In this document: positions 28,869-38,863 of the stretch, in pieces
Numbering within the stretch: the stretch's first letter is position 1
Layout: every line of letters begins with the position of its first letter
Source of the DNA: Microcystis wesenbergii FACHB-1317
GTDB lineage: Bacteria > Cyanobacteriota > Cyanobacteriia > Cyanobacteriales > Microcystaceae
Direction: 5' to 3'
DNA length: 60,809 nucleotides
Assembly: GCF_014696875.1 (NCBI RefSeq)
Contig: NZ_JACJQV010000099.1
Coordinates: 1 to 60,809, forward strand
Translations under genes and position numbers: made by a program
The notes under the pieces: model-generated
The model's input: only the letters and a program-made list of their open reading frames with translations
Databases searched by the model: none
Told to the model about the DNA's origin: nothing

Positions 28869-31268
28869 ATGACCAATTCTCCCAACATTAAAACGGTTAT
28901 TAGTCAAGAACCCTACATTATTCTTAACAATCAGGGAGAATTTCTCCCTTCTATTAATCTGAGTCGTCCTAATTATAAATTGGGTCGGGATGGTCAACAG
29001 GTGGATTTAGTTGTTCCCCAACACTGGAAGGTGGTGAGTCGAGTCCAAGCTTGTTTTCGTCGTCAGGGAGATGATTACTATATCTACGATGGAGACGGGA
29101 CTAATCCTAGTTCCAATCAACTTTTTATCAACAATCGCGTGATTACTCCCAAAGATGGCTATCTTTTACAAAATGGGGATGAGATTAATATCGGTCAAGA
29201 TGTCAAAAATTCGGTCAAGATCACCTATTATCATCCTAACCAACAGGTAAAAAGCCAATCTTTAGCTTTTAAATCGGTCTCCCTAAGCAATCGCAGTGTA
29301 GTTTTAGGACGAGATAAGGCTGCGACTGTGGTTTTAGACGCTCCGACAATTTCCCGACAACACGCGATTATCGATAGCGATAACCAAAATCGTTATATTC
29401 TCTACGACAAAAGCACCAATGGAGTCTTTATCGACGGAGAAAAAGTATCGGGTAGTGCCATTTTAACTAACGGTTGTACGGTGAGAATCGGCCCCTATAG
29501 TTTTCGGTTGCAGGGAGATGACTTAGTTTTATTAGATACAGGGGATAATATCCGTCTGGATGCCGAAGATATCGTCAGGATGGTGCGGGATAAAAAGAAA
29601 CAACCTTTGATAATTCTCAATCATATCTCCTTACCGATCGAACCGAGTCAATTAGTGGCGATTGTTGGGGGAAGTGGTGCGGGAAAATCGACTTTATTAA
29701 AGACTTTATTGGGAATTGAACCCACCACCTCGGGAACTGTTTATCTGAATGGGGAAGACCTCCGCCAGAATTTTAATATCTATCGCACCCAAATCGGTTA
29801 TGTTCCCCAATACGATATCGTTCACAGGGATTTAACTGTGGGAGAAGTGTTATATTATGCTTCTAAATTAAGACTACCTCCGGATCTTAATTGCCAAGAA
29901 GTGATCGAGAAAACCCTGGAGCAGGTGGAATTGTTAGCAAGAAGAAATACTTTAGTCAGAGACTTAAGCGGTGGTCAATTAAAAAGGGTGAGTATTGCGG
30001 TAGAATTATTAGCCAATCCCAAATTATTCTTTTTAGATGAACCCACTTCGGGATTAGACCCCGGTTTAGATAAAAAGATGATGGAATTGCTGGCAAAATT
30101 GGCCAAAGAAGGCAGAACAATTCTCCTAGTTACCCATGCTACTAATAATATCAATCTCTGCGATCGATTAGTTTTTCTTGGTCAAGGGGGCAATTTATGT
30201 TATTTTGGTTCTCCGGGGGAGGCCTTAAATTTTTTCTCTTTACCTCAGGGGGATTTTGCCGATATTTATATTCATCTGGAAACTAGCGAAAAAGTTGATC
30301 AAGAATGTCAACGTTTCCAACAATCCGACTACTACAAAAATAATATTGAAGCAAGAATTGGTAAAATATTTCAGCAAAATAATAGTAAACCGCAACAGGT
30401 TCAACAATCTTTTTGGCAACAACTACAGGTCTTATGTCAACGCTATAGCCAGTTAATTATCCGTGATCAATTTAGTTTAATTTTATACCTATTAACCGCC
30501 CCGATTGGAATTTTCTTAATGGCCATGGTTTTAGGGGACAAAAATCCTTTATTTTTGGAGGATAATCCCAGGTTTGAAGATGCTATCCAATCGGCACCTT
30601 TAGCCTTAAAAACTCTCTTTGTTTTTACCTGCGCGCAATTGTGGGTAGGTTTTGCCTGTTCCCTACAGGAAATTGTCAAAGAATCAGCCATTTATCAGCG
30701 AGAAAGATTAGTTAATCTGGGATTATTACCCTATTTATTCTCAAAAATTCTGGTTTTAGCAGCCTTAGCTTTTCTGCAAACAATTGTAATTACCTGCGTA
30801 ATATTTTGGGGATTTACTGACCCGCAACCGGAATTAATGACTTGGTTAACTGGCTGTTTTATTACCACATTTTTAACTATATTTGCGGCGATTAATCTCG
30901 GTTTATTAATTTCTGCTGGCGTTAGTAATATCACTCAAGCAAATAGTGCCTTACCTTTAATTTTAATTCCTCAGATTATCTTTGCTGGGGTATTATTTAG
31001 CTTAGAAAGTTTGGGGAAATATCTATCATGGTTGATGATTAGTCGCTGGTCGATTGCTGCCTATGGGGTATTAGTAGAGGTAGAAGCTATGATTGCAGAA
31101 GCGAAAGAACAAAATACCTTTAATATCCCTTTACCCTTTGAGGATACCAATCAAGTTTATCAATTATCTATCAATAATTTGTTATTGAATTGGGGAGTTT
31201 TAATTCTTCATTCCCTTATTTATTTTCTCCTTACCTATTGGTTGCAAAAAAGAAAAGATATTTTATGA
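28869..31268 (+). CDS. ABCG-type transporter with two FHA domains
   Basis: A 799-aa half-transporter. Two FHA phosphothreonine-binding domains (about 35-115 and 140-220; RPNYKLGRDG, VVLGRDKAATVVLDAPTISR with QHAIID and STNGVFIDG) precede the ATPase (about 245-465): Walker A GGSGAGKST, signature LSGGQLKRVSIAVELL, Walker B LFFLDEPTSG. The C-terminal half has six hydrophobic segments of the ABC2 permease type. Proteins of this order are found in cyanobacteria and Mycobacterium (Rv1747), where FHA binding of a Ser/Thr kinase regulates export. No kinase gene is adjacent. The substrate is unknown. Confidence 0.9.
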   Translation: MTNSPNIKTVISQEPYIILNNQGEFLPSINLSRPNYKLGRDGQQVDLVVPQHWKVVSRVQACFRRQGDDYYIYDGDGTNPSSNQLFINNRVITPKDGYLLQNGDEINIGQDVKNSVKITYYHPNQQVKSQSLAFKSVSLSNRSVVLGRDKAATVVLDAPTISRQHAIIDSDNQNRYILYDKSTNGVFIDGEKVSGSAILTNGCTVRIGPYSFRLQGDDLVLLDTGDNIRLDAEDIVRMVRDKKKQPLIILNHISLPIEPSQLVAIVGGSGAGKSTLLKTLLGIEPTTSGTVYLNGEDLRQNFNIYRTQIGYVPQYDIVHRDLTVGEVLYYASKLRLPPDLNCQEVIEKTLEQVELLARRNTLVRDLSGGQLKRVSIAVELLANPKLFFLDEPTSGLDPGLDKKMMELLAKLAKEGRTILLVTHATNNINLCDRLVFLGQGGNLCYFGSPGEALNFFSLPQGDFADIYIHLETSEKVDQECQRFQQSDYYKNNIEARIGKIFQQNNSKPQQVQQSFWQQLQVLCQRYSQLIIRDQFSLILYLLTAPIGIFLMAMVLGDKNPLFLEDNPRFEDAIQSAPLALKTLFVFTCAQLWVGFACSLQEIVKESAIYQRERLVNLGLLPYLFSKILVLAALAFLQTIVITCVIFWGFTDPQPELMTWLTGCFITTFLTIFAAINLGLLISAGVSNITQANSALPLILIPQIIFAGVLFSLESLGKYLSWLMISRWSIAAYGVLVEVEAMIAEAKEQNTFNIPLPFEDTNQVYQLSINNLLLNWGVLILHSLIYFLLTYWLQKRKDIL

Positions 31269-31275
31269 TCTAGAT

Positions 31276-31372
31276 TATAGCGGTGTGCAGTCGTATGAGG
31301 TACAGTGTCACGAGCTATAAACCATGCTAGGCAAGGCTTGGTCTGTATCTCACTCAAGCGCTTACCGCTATA
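31276..31372. mobile_element. Small MITE with TATAGCGGT terminal repeats
   Basis: TATAGCGGT at 31276-31284 and its exact inverse ACCGCTATA at 31364-31372 bound 97 noncoding bases. TA at each outer end fits IS630/Tc1-type insertion. No transposase lies nearby. Confidence 0.7.
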
Positions 31373-31377
31373 TGAAT

Positions 31378-31490
31378 GATAACTGATAACTGATAACTGA
31401 TAACTGATAACTGATAACTGATAACTGATAACTGATAACTGATAACTGATAACTGATAACTGATAACTGATAACTGATAACTGATAACTG
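31378..31490. repeat. Homogeneous GATAACT heptamer array, about 16 copies
   Basis: Roughly 16 near-perfect tandem copies of GATAACT, one of the purest arrays in the window, between the ABC exporter and msrA. Confidence 0.95.
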
Positions 31491-31504
31491 ACTCCTAACC
31501 CTAC

Positions 31505-32167
31505 TTAATTTAACTTCAGATCAAGAGCGATCGGACATTCCACTTTCGTTCCCCCTAAACCGCAGTAACCGCCGGGGTTTTTAGCTAAATACTGCTGATG
31601 ATAAACTTCAGCATAATAAAATTCAGGTGCGTCGATAATTTCCGTGGTAATCTGACCGTAGTTCGCTTGATTGAGAGCTTCTTGGTAGATCGATCGAGAT
31701 TTTTCCGCTAATTGCTTTTGCTGGGGACTATAGGTATAGATACCCGATCGATACTGGGTTCCCGTATCATTACCCTGACGCATTCCCTGGGTGGGATTAT
31801 GACTTTCCCAGAAAACCTTTAACAGTTGTTCGTAGGAAATCACACTGGGATCATAGACCACTAAGACCACTTCATTATGCCCGGTCATGCCGGTACACAC
31901 TTCCTGATAGGTGGGATTGGGGGTGATACCAGCCGCATAACCTACGGCTGTGGTGTAAACTCCTTCTAATTGCCAAAATTTCCGCTCTGCTCCCCAAAAA
32001 CAGCCTAAACCGAACATTGCGCTTTCCATACCAGCAGGAAAGGGGGGCTGCAAAGGATGACCGTTAACGTAGTGGCCGCTAGGTACGGGCATTTTTTCCG
32101 ATCGCCCGGGTAGTGCTTCCCTTACTGTAGGCAAAGTTAATTTTTTTCCGAATCCGAATAACACCAT
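31505..32167 (-). CDS. msrA: Peptide-methionine (S)-S-oxide reductase
   Basis: MsrA repairs S-methionine sulfoxide in proteins. The 220-aa protein has the catalytic [11 protein letters not shown] (Cys in GCFWG), [22 protein letters not shown] and, near the end, [21 protein letters not shown] with the recycling Cys. The N-terminal 45 residues ([17 protein letters not shown]) are typical of longer cyanobacterial/plant MsrA forms. No MsrB domain is fused and no msrB gene is nearby. Confidence 0.95.
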   Translation of the reverse strand: MVLFGFGKKLTLPTVREALPGRSEKMPVPSGHYVNGHPLQPPFPAGMESAMFGLGCFWGAERKFWQLEGVYTTAVGYAAGITPNPTYQEVCTGMTGHNEVVLVVYDPSVISYEQLLKVFWESHNPTQGMRQGNDTGTQYRSGIYTYSPQQKQLAEKSRSIYQEALNQANYGQITTEIIDAPEFYYAEVYHQQYLAKNPGGYCGLGGTKVECPIALDLKLN

Positions 32168-32250
32168 AATAAGAATTTGTCCAGAAAGTTTGACTTTACT
32201 TTACATTATCGCTTAATTTTAGGGATTTCAGTGATCGGTGATCAGAACTG

Positions 32251-32369
32251 ATACTAAATCCGGTTATTAAAAACTGATTATTTATTCCCCTTTTTGCATG
32301 AGTGCATGAGCAGAAAACGGGTTTCTCGGAGAAACCCGTTTTCTGTGCGTTACTCAACGGATTTAGTAT
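32251..32369. mobile_element. MITE-like element, complete copy B
   Basis: 119 bases bounded by perfect 12-bp inverted repeats ATACTAAATCCG / CGGATTTAGTAT with a central palindrome (CAGAAAACGGGTTTCTC and mirror). Copy A at 11694-11798 is inverted and lacks one end. The outer TA pairs fit an IS630-like partner. The surrounding gap 32168-32568 has no gene. Confidence 0.8.
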
Positions 32370-32483
32370 GAGGCTGCAGCTCAATTTTTGTCAATCTACT
32401 GATACCATTTTTCCAAAGTAATGGCAGAGATGGTTAATTACCCTCACCCCCAACCCCGGTCCGGCGAAGGGGAGAGGCGAGTA

Positions 32484-32520
32484 GGATGCCTGCCACGAAT
32501 AAATAAAAATGCTATCAGCC
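32484..32520. repeat. Dispersed palindromic repeat, copy 2
   Basis: Matches 125-161 with few differences (CCTGCCA, AATAAA, ATCAGC). Preceded by a G/C-rich stretch CCCCGGTCCGGCGAAGGGGA. Confidence 0.5.
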
Positions 32521-32568
32521 AATTACTCTGAGAGTTAAGCAGTAAGCGTTGGGGTTGTTGGGTTTCGC

Positions 32569-32874
32569 TTGTTCAATCGAATTAATAGGTTTTCTCCTAA
32601 GTATTGTTTCGCTCAAACCAACCTACGAGACTGCTCCCTAATTAGATTTAATTGGGCTAACCTACTTCCCAATTGTGTTAGCATCAGAGATAAGTATAAA
32701 ACAGCCGAACGATTAAAGCGAGACTATTGGCTCTATAGGGTGTTTAACTGTGGGACAATGTCGGAAGTTTATGTCATTCGAGATGCGGTTACGCTAGGAC
32801 GGCAACCTGTTACAAGCATTGAACATTATCAGCTTGGACTAGAGGCAATTCTCCAGCAGGATGAACGGGAATGA
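32569..32874 (+). pseudogene. DUF3883-containing protein, C-terminal fragment
   Basis: The reading frame gives 101 aa, but only the last 60 (about 32695 on) look like protein sequence: KTAERLKRDYWLYRVFNC, then EVYVIRDAV and IEHYQLGLEAIL. This is the C-terminal DUF3883 element found at the end of large helicases in phage-defence loci. The first 40 residues come from a dispersed intergenic repeat, so the parent gene has lost its front. It still overlaps the ATPase gene by four bases (ATGA), keeping the original operon order. It may be translated as a short protein, but I treat it as a remnant. Confidence 0.6.
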
Positions 32875-34853
32875 AGATCAGCAAAATTCAGATTAAAAAT
32901 TTTAAGTCTTTTCAAGATGTTACCGTAGATTTAGAGCCTGATTTTAATGTCTTTACTGGGGTTAATAATTCAGGAAAAACCAATTTGCTAGAGGCGATCG
33001 CTCTTTGGCATGAGTGTTTTAACTTCTTGTTATACCAAGCAATTCGTGCTAAACCTGAACGTTATCGAGCGGGGCATTATGTTTTTAAAGATACTCAGTA
33101 TTTACTTTACACAGATATAAAAACGGTTCGTAGTTCTAATATTGATGACTTATTTTATCAGTGCGATAAAAGTCAAAAAATTGAATTAATTTTTATCTTT
33201 CAAGATATATCTTCTGAGCAAAGAGCAAACCCATTATTAAAGATTGGTTTTTCAATTACAAATTCCCATGGCAACAGCTACAAGCTAGAATTTTTAAATC
33301 GTCAAGATTTTGATTTTTTTCAGTTTAACCAACTATTTCATAATTTTCCTAAAGTAATTGGCTGTTCTTTTGCTTCTCCTGTTGCAACGATTAGAGCAGA
33401 CGAAAGATTTTTAACTACTCCGCAGGTACTAGAAGCAATTCAAAAGCGAGAATCGGTTGAAGTCATTCGTAATCGTCTATACACTCTTCATAGTGATCAA
33501 GCAGACCCTCAATTATATGAGACATTTAAGCGCGATTTGTCGTATATTCTCTTTGATAGCCCTAGTGCAGAGGTTAGCTTTTTTACTTCTAGTGATTTTC
33601 GGGATGATGTCAAAGTTATTATTAATTACAAAATTGATAATCGTGATATAGAAAAAGATATTTCTTTACTGGGAAGTGGGACAATACAGATTATTGTAAT
33701 TTTATTAAATTTATATTCTTTTGGGCAAAGAAATGATCTCAATTTGATTCTTTTTGATGAGCCTGATAGTCATATTCATCGTGACATACAGAGTCGGCTA
33801 ATCAATACACTGCTTAGATTCTCTGAGACAACACAAATTTTTTTAACAACTCATAATGAAAGTTTAATTCGACAGGTTTCTTTACATCAATTATTTCATC
33901 TGGAAAATAGACCTCAATATAATTATAATGCTTTATCTCGACAAGAACTTCCCGTAGAGCCACGCTTTAAAGGAATTTATCCCTCTGCGCTAAATCCTAT
34001 TATTAGTTCTTTAGGGAATAGTAATGGTTTAGATTTTATTAATGCCGTTGAAGCGGATAAAATCATTTTTGTCGAAGGTCAGGATGATGCAAAAGCAATT
34101 TATACGTTATTACAAAAGAATACTATTGGTATAAATACAAAAAAATATTCTTTCTGGGTGATGGGTGGAGTCTCTCAAATTTTTAAGGATTTACCTAGTT
34201 ATAAAAAGATTTTTCAGTTAATTAAAAATCAGCAGAATTTATGGCAAAAATCTGTGTTAATTTTTGATAGAGATTTCTTAAATGACGACCATAAAAATCT
34301 AATTATAAATAATTTAAATAATCGGTTTAATTTGCCAACATATATCCCAAGTGCATATACGTTTGAATCTATTTTATTTACAGATTTTGATAAATTAGGT
34401 AGGTTACTTTTTCTGTGGTTAAGTCACCAGCAAAATTCGATTTCAGTGGATGCCGTAAGTCTTGCTCAAGGTCTTAAACAAGCCTATCTGAACTATATGA
34501 ATCCCAAATTACAGCAATTACTCAATGATAATGAGGCATTTGAACAAATCATCTATCAATGCCGCTCTATTCGGGATAAGCTTAAGAGTGATGATATGTT
34601 GGGTACAAATGATAGGTCAATTCCAGAAAATGATGTTCAATTATCAACTGCTTATCGCAACTATTTCAATCAAATTTTGAATACACGGGATTTTTACAAG
34701 TATGCCAAAAAAGATGACGTTCAAGCAATTATCAATCAAGTGACCAAACCTTATAATATAGAGTTCAATATTGAGCAAGATTTTATTTCATTACTCAATC
34801 TTGTTGATCGCTCGACTTGGTTTAATGAGTGGGATTTTTTAACCAAATTGTAA
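32871..34853 (+). CDS. AAA ATPase with TOPRIM domain (OLD-like)
   Basis: A 660-aa protein of the OLD/RecF-like group. The ABC-type ATPase has Walker A GVNNSGKT (30-37), a signature-like LLGSG (267-270), Walker B LILFDE (292-297) and the switch motif TTH (326-328). From about 395 a TOPRIM nuclease domain follows: KIIFVEGQDDAKAI with catalytic Glu402 and LIFDRDF with the DxD at 466-468. Such proteins are nicking nucleases in phage defence (OLD, Gabija GajA). No GajB helicase is next to it; instead the neighbours are DUF3883 and DUF1156 fragments, which points to a larger defence island that has decayed. Base composition is AT-rich compared with its neighbours. Confidence 0.85.
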   Translation: MKISKIQIKNFKSFQDVTVDLEPDFNVFTGVNNSGKTNLLEAIALWHECFNFLLYQAIRAKPERYRAGHYVFKDTQYLLYTDIKTVRSSNIDDLFYQCDKSQKIELIFIFQDISSEQRANPLLKIGFSITNSHGNSYKLEFLNRQDFDFFQFNQLFHNFPKVIGCSFASPVATIRADERFLTTPQVLEAIQKRESVEVIRNRLYTLHSDQADPQLYETFKRDLSYILFDSPSAEVSFFTSSDFRDDVKVIINYKIDNRDIEKDISLLGSGTIQIIVILLNLYSFGQRNDLNLILFDEPDSHIHRDIQSRLINTLLRFSETTQIFLTTHNESLIRQVSLHQLFHLENRPQYNYNALSRQELPVEPRFKGIYPSALNPIISSLGNSNGLDFINAVEADKIIFVEGQDDAKAIYTLLQKNTIGINTKKYSFWVMGGVSQIFKDLPSYKKIFQLIKNQQNLWQKSVLIFDRDFLNDDHKNLIINNLNNRFNLPTYIPSAYTFESILFTDFDKLGRLLFLWLSHQQNSISVDAVSLAQGLKQAYLNYMNPKLQQLLNDNEAFEQIIYQCRSIRDKLKSDDMLGTNDRSIPENDVQLSTAYRNYFNQILNTRDFYKYAKKDDVQAIINQVTKPYNIEFNIEQDFISLLNLVDRSTWFNEWDFLTKL

Positions 34854-34866
34854 AATTTTAACCCTG

Positions 34867-34986
34867 ATGACCTACCCTAAACGCCTGATCGAAGTTGACC
34901 TACCCATTAAGCGAATTTCTGCCCATGCGCGGCGGTAAAAATCGATTCGTCATGGGCATATTTCTACACTTCATAGCGCAGCTTGA
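34867..34986 (+). pseudogene. DUF1156 DNA methylase, 5' fragment
   Basis: Thirteen bases after the ATPase stop, MTYPKRLIEVDLPIKRISA is read, the conserved start of DUF1156 methylases. After ARR an in-frame TAA replaces a Glu codon; the frame then continues KSIRHGHISTLH and ends at TGA 34984-34986. Everything beyond is lost. The next bases, CGGTGGGAGTATGTCAA (34988-35004), match the right-end motif of IS200/IS605-type elements seen at 201-209 and 6486-6497, suggesting a transposon end took part in the truncation. Confidence 0.75.
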
Positions 34987-35064
34987 CGGTGGGAGTATGT
35001 CAATGAATTTGCCAAGCAAACTGATTACTGTTCACTGAAAACAAGCCGCCGCTGCCGGTTCAAA

Positions 35065-36714
35065 TTAACCGAAGTGAGGCATAAGAGTCAAAACTCCCAA
35101 GTCTAAATCTTTACTATCGATCGATTTTGCCTCATAGAGGGCTAACATATCGTTTAATTGGGGATTACCGCAGGAGGAACCCGTTACCCCCATGGCAATA
35201 ATCAAACCACAATAACCCTCGGTATTTTTGATGCGTTTTTGCCAATTGCGGCGAGCATTACGGTGGTCGGGATCATCTTGCTCGAATTCTCCAAATAGAT
35301 AGAGATCACCGTTAGCCATTTTCAGAATCCCCAGATCATAACGGGTATCTTCGAGGGGATCTTCGCCGGGGTTAAAACCAATGGCCGCCAAACCGCCAGC
35401 TTGTTCGATTTTTTCGATAATTTCCTTGGCTTTCGGTCGGGAGGTCTGGATCATGACCACGGGGAAACCCTCCCCTTTTGTGGGTACGGATTGGGGTTGA
35501 TAATGGATTTTCGGACGACTGCGAATTTTATCTAATAATTGCCAGGGAACCATTCCCAGACTCAGATGTGCATTATCAGGGACTAGATTTTCCTTGAGTA
35601 CGGATTCTTCTTCCTCATCATCCTCATCATCCTCATCGTCGTCCTCCTCCTCTAAGAGTTGCATAAATTCCGCACATAGATCGGGCATCGTGGCTACCGT
35701 CACGGCCACGGTTTCCCCTTTTGTTTGTTCGGGATCGAGGGGAATGCGAAAACGACGCTGTAATTCTCCGATCGGTTCTTCCGATAAAGCGGATTGATTG
35801 CCTTTAAAAAAGCGCAACAGAGCTATTAAAGCCAAATATACCGTGATGGCTTCTTCTTCATCCAAATAGGGGCGAATACCTTCGTAGGGATGCACGCTGC
35901 CGAAAACTGGATGAATCTGGGAGGGGGCAGCCGAGGCCAGATCGTAGTCATCCTCATCATCGTCCTCATCATCATCGGCCAATTCGTAGCTTAAAAACCA
36001 ACAATCTTGGGAAAGAAAGGCTTTTTCTAATCTTTCCATCGATTTTTCTTCTAAAGCGGCCTGCCGGAATTGTTTGAGGGATGCTAGGGAACGATAGAGA
36101 ATGACTCCGTATTCCCGACCGAGCATTCCCATGACACAGGCGTAAAGATGCGGGAAATCGGGGCGATCAATCTTAATTTCCAAAATATCGTAATCAGCTA
36201 AACAGGACCAGGGTTCAGCTTTCCAAATTTCGTGAGCAGTTTTCACTAAAGCGGACTGCCAAGCGGGGGGAATTGCCGGGGGGCGGTTATTTTGGAATTC
36301 CTCGAATCCACGAAAGAGATCATCGATCAGGGGCAAATTGGGGACATAATCGATGGTGATATCGAGATCTTGCAGTACTCCGCGCAGAAAAAACTGTGTT
36401 TCTCGATCGCAGACGATAATTTTTTTCGGTCTAGCTGGCCGGGCGGGACTTTGGGGTGTTTCGATGGCGCGGATTAAGGTTCTCACCATGGCCTCTGGTC
36501 CGGTTTCGGGGGAAACTACTTCCATAGCGCGTACACAGCCCTCGCTGCCGTCCACCCAGATCACGCACTCGCCACCGCTTTCTTGATTTGGTTCTAGGGT
36601 GGCCCGGGGCATTCTCTCGGATAAGGATAAAGCACGACGATCTCCTTCCCAAACGCTGGGAATTTGTGGGATTTTTTTGAGGCGGCTTTGGGTCGTCCGG
36701 GGCAGAAGATTCAT
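35065..36714 (-). CDS. Conserved cyanobacterial protein with acidic runs
   Basis: A soluble 549-aa protein whose function I do not know. It has two Asp/Glu-rich runs (DDDEDDDEDDYD near 249 and EEEDDDEDDEDDEEEE near 356) separated by an ordered part (VHPYEGIRPYLDEEEAITVY). The N-terminal 150 residues read as alpha/beta (CVIWVDGSEGCVRAMEVVSP; KKIIVCDRETQFFLRGVL) and the C-terminal 150 form another ordered domain. Close relatives are widespread in cyanobacteria. Monocistronic; codon use is like the core genome. Confidence 0.65.
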   Translation of the reverse strand: MNLLPRTTQSRLKKIPQIPSVWEGDRRALSLSERMPRATLEPNQESGGECVIWVDGSEGCVRAMEVVSPETGPEAMVRTLIRAIETPQSPARPARPKKIIVCDRETQFFLRGVLQDLDITIDYVPNLPLIDDLFRGFEEFQNNRPPAIPPAWQSALVKTAHEIWKAEPWSCLADYDILEIKIDRPDFPHLYACVMGMLGREYGVILYRSLASLKQFRQAALEEKSMERLEKAFLSQDCWFLSYELADDDEDDDEDDYDLASAAPSQIHPVFGSVHPYEGIRPYLDEEEAITVYLALIALLRFFKGNQSALSEEPIGELQRRFRIPLDPEQTKGETVAVTVATMPDLCAEFMQLLEEEDDDEDDEDDEEEESVLKENLVPDNAHLSLGMVPWQLLDKIRSRPKIHYQPQSVPTKGEGFPVVMIQTSRPKAKEIIEKIEQAGGLAAIGFNPGEDPLEDTRYDLGILKMANGDLYLFGEFEQDDPDHRNARRNWQKRIKNTEGYCGLIIAMGVTGSSCGNPQLNDMLALYEAKSIDSKDLDLGVLTLMPHFG

Positions 36715-36790
36715 CGGGAAATTTAGGGGTAGCTGTGTTAGGATTTTAACCTTTTCTTTTCAAGGATTCCATAAGAATTATTCTATCGAT

Positions 36791-38863
36791 TTAGTCCATA
36801 ACCTGATAGATAAACCGGAAACCTGACCAAGTTCCCAGATCAAAGGCGTATTCATCAATGACACTGCCAGAATTATCCATTTTTAAGCCTAAATCTAATT
36901 TTAGATCGCTCCAGAAAGCTCTGGCTATTTCTAGGGGGTTAGTCAGGGTGAGCAGTGGGCTGGCTTCTCCCTTGAGGCTTTGAGTGGCATTGAGAAGGGT
37001 CAAGGTGTTGGGGAAAGGATGGCGACTGAGGATCAGTATATTCTCTCTGATGCCCTTGGGTTGACTAATTTTCCAATGCCCTTGGCCGGAATTGGGGATG
37101 GTGGCCTTGGTTTTGGCCGCCACGACAAAGGGGGCTAATGGGCTAGAATTGCTGAAATTATCGGGGTTTTCCGGACGGGAACAGTATAAAAGCGGTTGGC
37201 GATCGCTGTTGAGGACAAGGATCATTGCGTAGAGGGGTTGTTCTTCTTGATTCTCAATTTGATAGCGAATTTCCGTCCCGACGGGCAGAATTAAGTCATT
37301 TTTAGCGGTATTAGTCCCCCTGCTACCCACAATTTTTTGGGTTTGTACCGTGGAGATATAGGTTTGATCGAGGCTTTCTAGGGTGACAATGACGGCTAAA
37401 CCAGAGGATTCTTGATTGATCAACAAGTGCCACAATTTGCAGGCCAGCAGGGTTTCTAGTTGGGATTGCAGTCGTTTGATTCCTGATTTAATTGCTTCGT
37501 TGGCCGCCCCTAAACTACCGATAATTAGGGAGCCATTGGCAGATAATAACTGATAATTGCCAGTTTCTTCGCTACCAACTCGACTTAAGAGACAATCTAC
37601 CGTTTGTTCACCAATGTTAACCACGGCGGCCACATCGGGCAAACCGGCAAAGGTGCTGGTGGCATCTACCCGTTCAATCCGGGTTAAATTACTATCCAAA
37701 CCGACGATTAAACCGATTTGACTGGGAAAAACCCGCAATTTTTCCTGTAGAATCTGTCCTATTTCTAGGGAGGCGGTTGGTGATAATAACTGGGCTTTGG
37801 CTTTTAAACCCTGACGGGAGAGAATTTGTAGGCTGATTTCCTCCCCAGTCGCCTCAATAAAGCTTAAACAGGAGTTAATTCCGTAATTTTCTAGGATTTC
37901 TAAGGGCAGGCCGACCAGATTGACTTCTAGGGTGCGTTCATCAATAAGATTTGTAACAATTGCTGCGCCCCCCCTTGACGTTTCTGACGTTGTATGATAG
38001 GGCGGCGCAGAATTATTTTGATTACCGGTCAGGATTGTCGGTTGCTGTTGTTGACTGCTGTGACTAGCGACGAGATGACGGAGATGGGGAAAAGCGATCG
38101 CAATTGTCGGACTGGGGCAAGCTTGCCAGAGATACTGGGTGAGATCATAGGTGAATAAGCCAGCATTGGGGCTATTACCGCTCAATTCCAGGGCGATTTG
38201 CTCTGGTTTAGCGGCAGCGAGAATAACGCCGTTACTAGGCTTATTTTTGAGGTTAAAACGGGTTTTAATATCGGCAGCGAAAGTTAATTCGGCGGGGTTA
38301 AGATCAGTAATGGTTCTAGAATAGGAACGAATGCGGAGATTACCGAGATAGGGCTGAGGTTGGGGGAGATGACTACTATCAAAAATCAAGCTAAACTTAT
38401 CCGTAGCTAGACAGCGAGCCATCAGCAGGATATTTTCCTTAAGTAAAGCATTTTCTGCCCCATCAGCAGTAATAAAAACCTCTTTTCTGTCCCCAACACT
38501 GCCATAACCGCTAAAGTGAAAAATGACCACATCCCCCGCCCTGGCTTGGGCGATCAGGTGTTCTAAAAAAGCCGCTTCGATCGCTTCTCGACTGGCTTGT
38601 TGTCCCGTTAAAGTCACTATATCAGCATCCTGAAAACCAAAACGATAACGGAGAAGGTCTTTTTGTAACTCCACATCGGTAAGACAACCGGGCAGCGGCG
38701 GAATATTCGCCCCATACTGGTCAATACCGACTAAAAGAGCCAATTTTCTGGGATTAGGGGCGGCGAGAGCAGCCAAATGACGGTTAAGGGTTCCTTGACT
38801 AATCGCCAAAGTCAGCAACCCCCAACCTGTCTGCTGGATCAATTCTCGCCTAGTTATCTTCAT
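36791..38863 (-). CDS. Metacaspase-like protein (orthocaspase) with Tyr-Ser dyad
   Basis: A 690-aa peptidase-C14-like protein. A twin-arginine-type signal ([17 protein letters not shown]) precedes the caspase p20-like domain (about 40-235): [11 protein letters not shown] and [10 protein letters not shown], then LIFDSSH. In active metacaspases these read HFSGHG and DSCHSG; here the catalytic His is Tyr120 and the Cys is Ser164. The dyad is thus Tyr-Ser, known for a subset of cyanobacterial orthocaspases. About 235-690 hold a DUF4384-like region ([20 protein letters not shown]). The start overlaps the sat stop codon by four bases, so the two are co-transcribed. Probably not a protease, perhaps a scaffold in the periplasm or at the membrane. 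Confidence 0.85.
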   Translation of the reverse strand: MKITRRELIQQTGWGLLTLAISQGTLNRHLAALAAPNPRKLALLVGIDQYGANIPPLPGCLTDVELQKDLLRYRFGFQDADIVTLTGQQASREAIEAAFLEHLIAQARAGDVVIFHFSGYGSVGDRKEVFITADGAENALLKENILLMARCLATDKFSLIFDSSHLPQPQPYLGNLRIRSYSRTITDLNPAELTFAADIKTRFNLKNKPSNGVILAAAKPEQIALELSGNSPNAGLFTYDLTQYLWQACPSPTIAIAFPHLRHLVASHSSQQQQPTILTGNQNNSAPPYHTTSETSRGGAAIVTNLIDERTLEVNLVGLPLEILENYGINSCLSFIEATGEEISLQILSRQGLKAKAQLLSPTASLEIGQILQEKLRVFPSQIGLIVGLDSNLTRIERVDATSTFAGLPDVAAVVNIGEQTVDCLLSRVGSEETGNYQLLSANGSLIIGSLGAANEAIKSGIKRLQSQLETLLACKLWHLLINQESSGLAVIVTLESLDQTYISTVQTQKIVGSRGTNTAKNDLILPVGTEIRYQIENQEEQPLYAMILVLNSDRQPLLYCSRPENPDNFSNSSPLAPFVVAAKTKATIPNSGQGHWKISQPKGIRENILILSRHPFPNTLTLLNATQSLKGEASPLLTLTNPLEIARAFWSDLKLDLGLKMDNSGSVIDEYAFDLGTWSGFRFIYQVMD

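Noticed and set aside
35594-35797. Serine-rich frame opposite the acidic protein gene
   Set aside because: It is the reverse reading of the Asp/Glu runs (GAT/GAA repeats).
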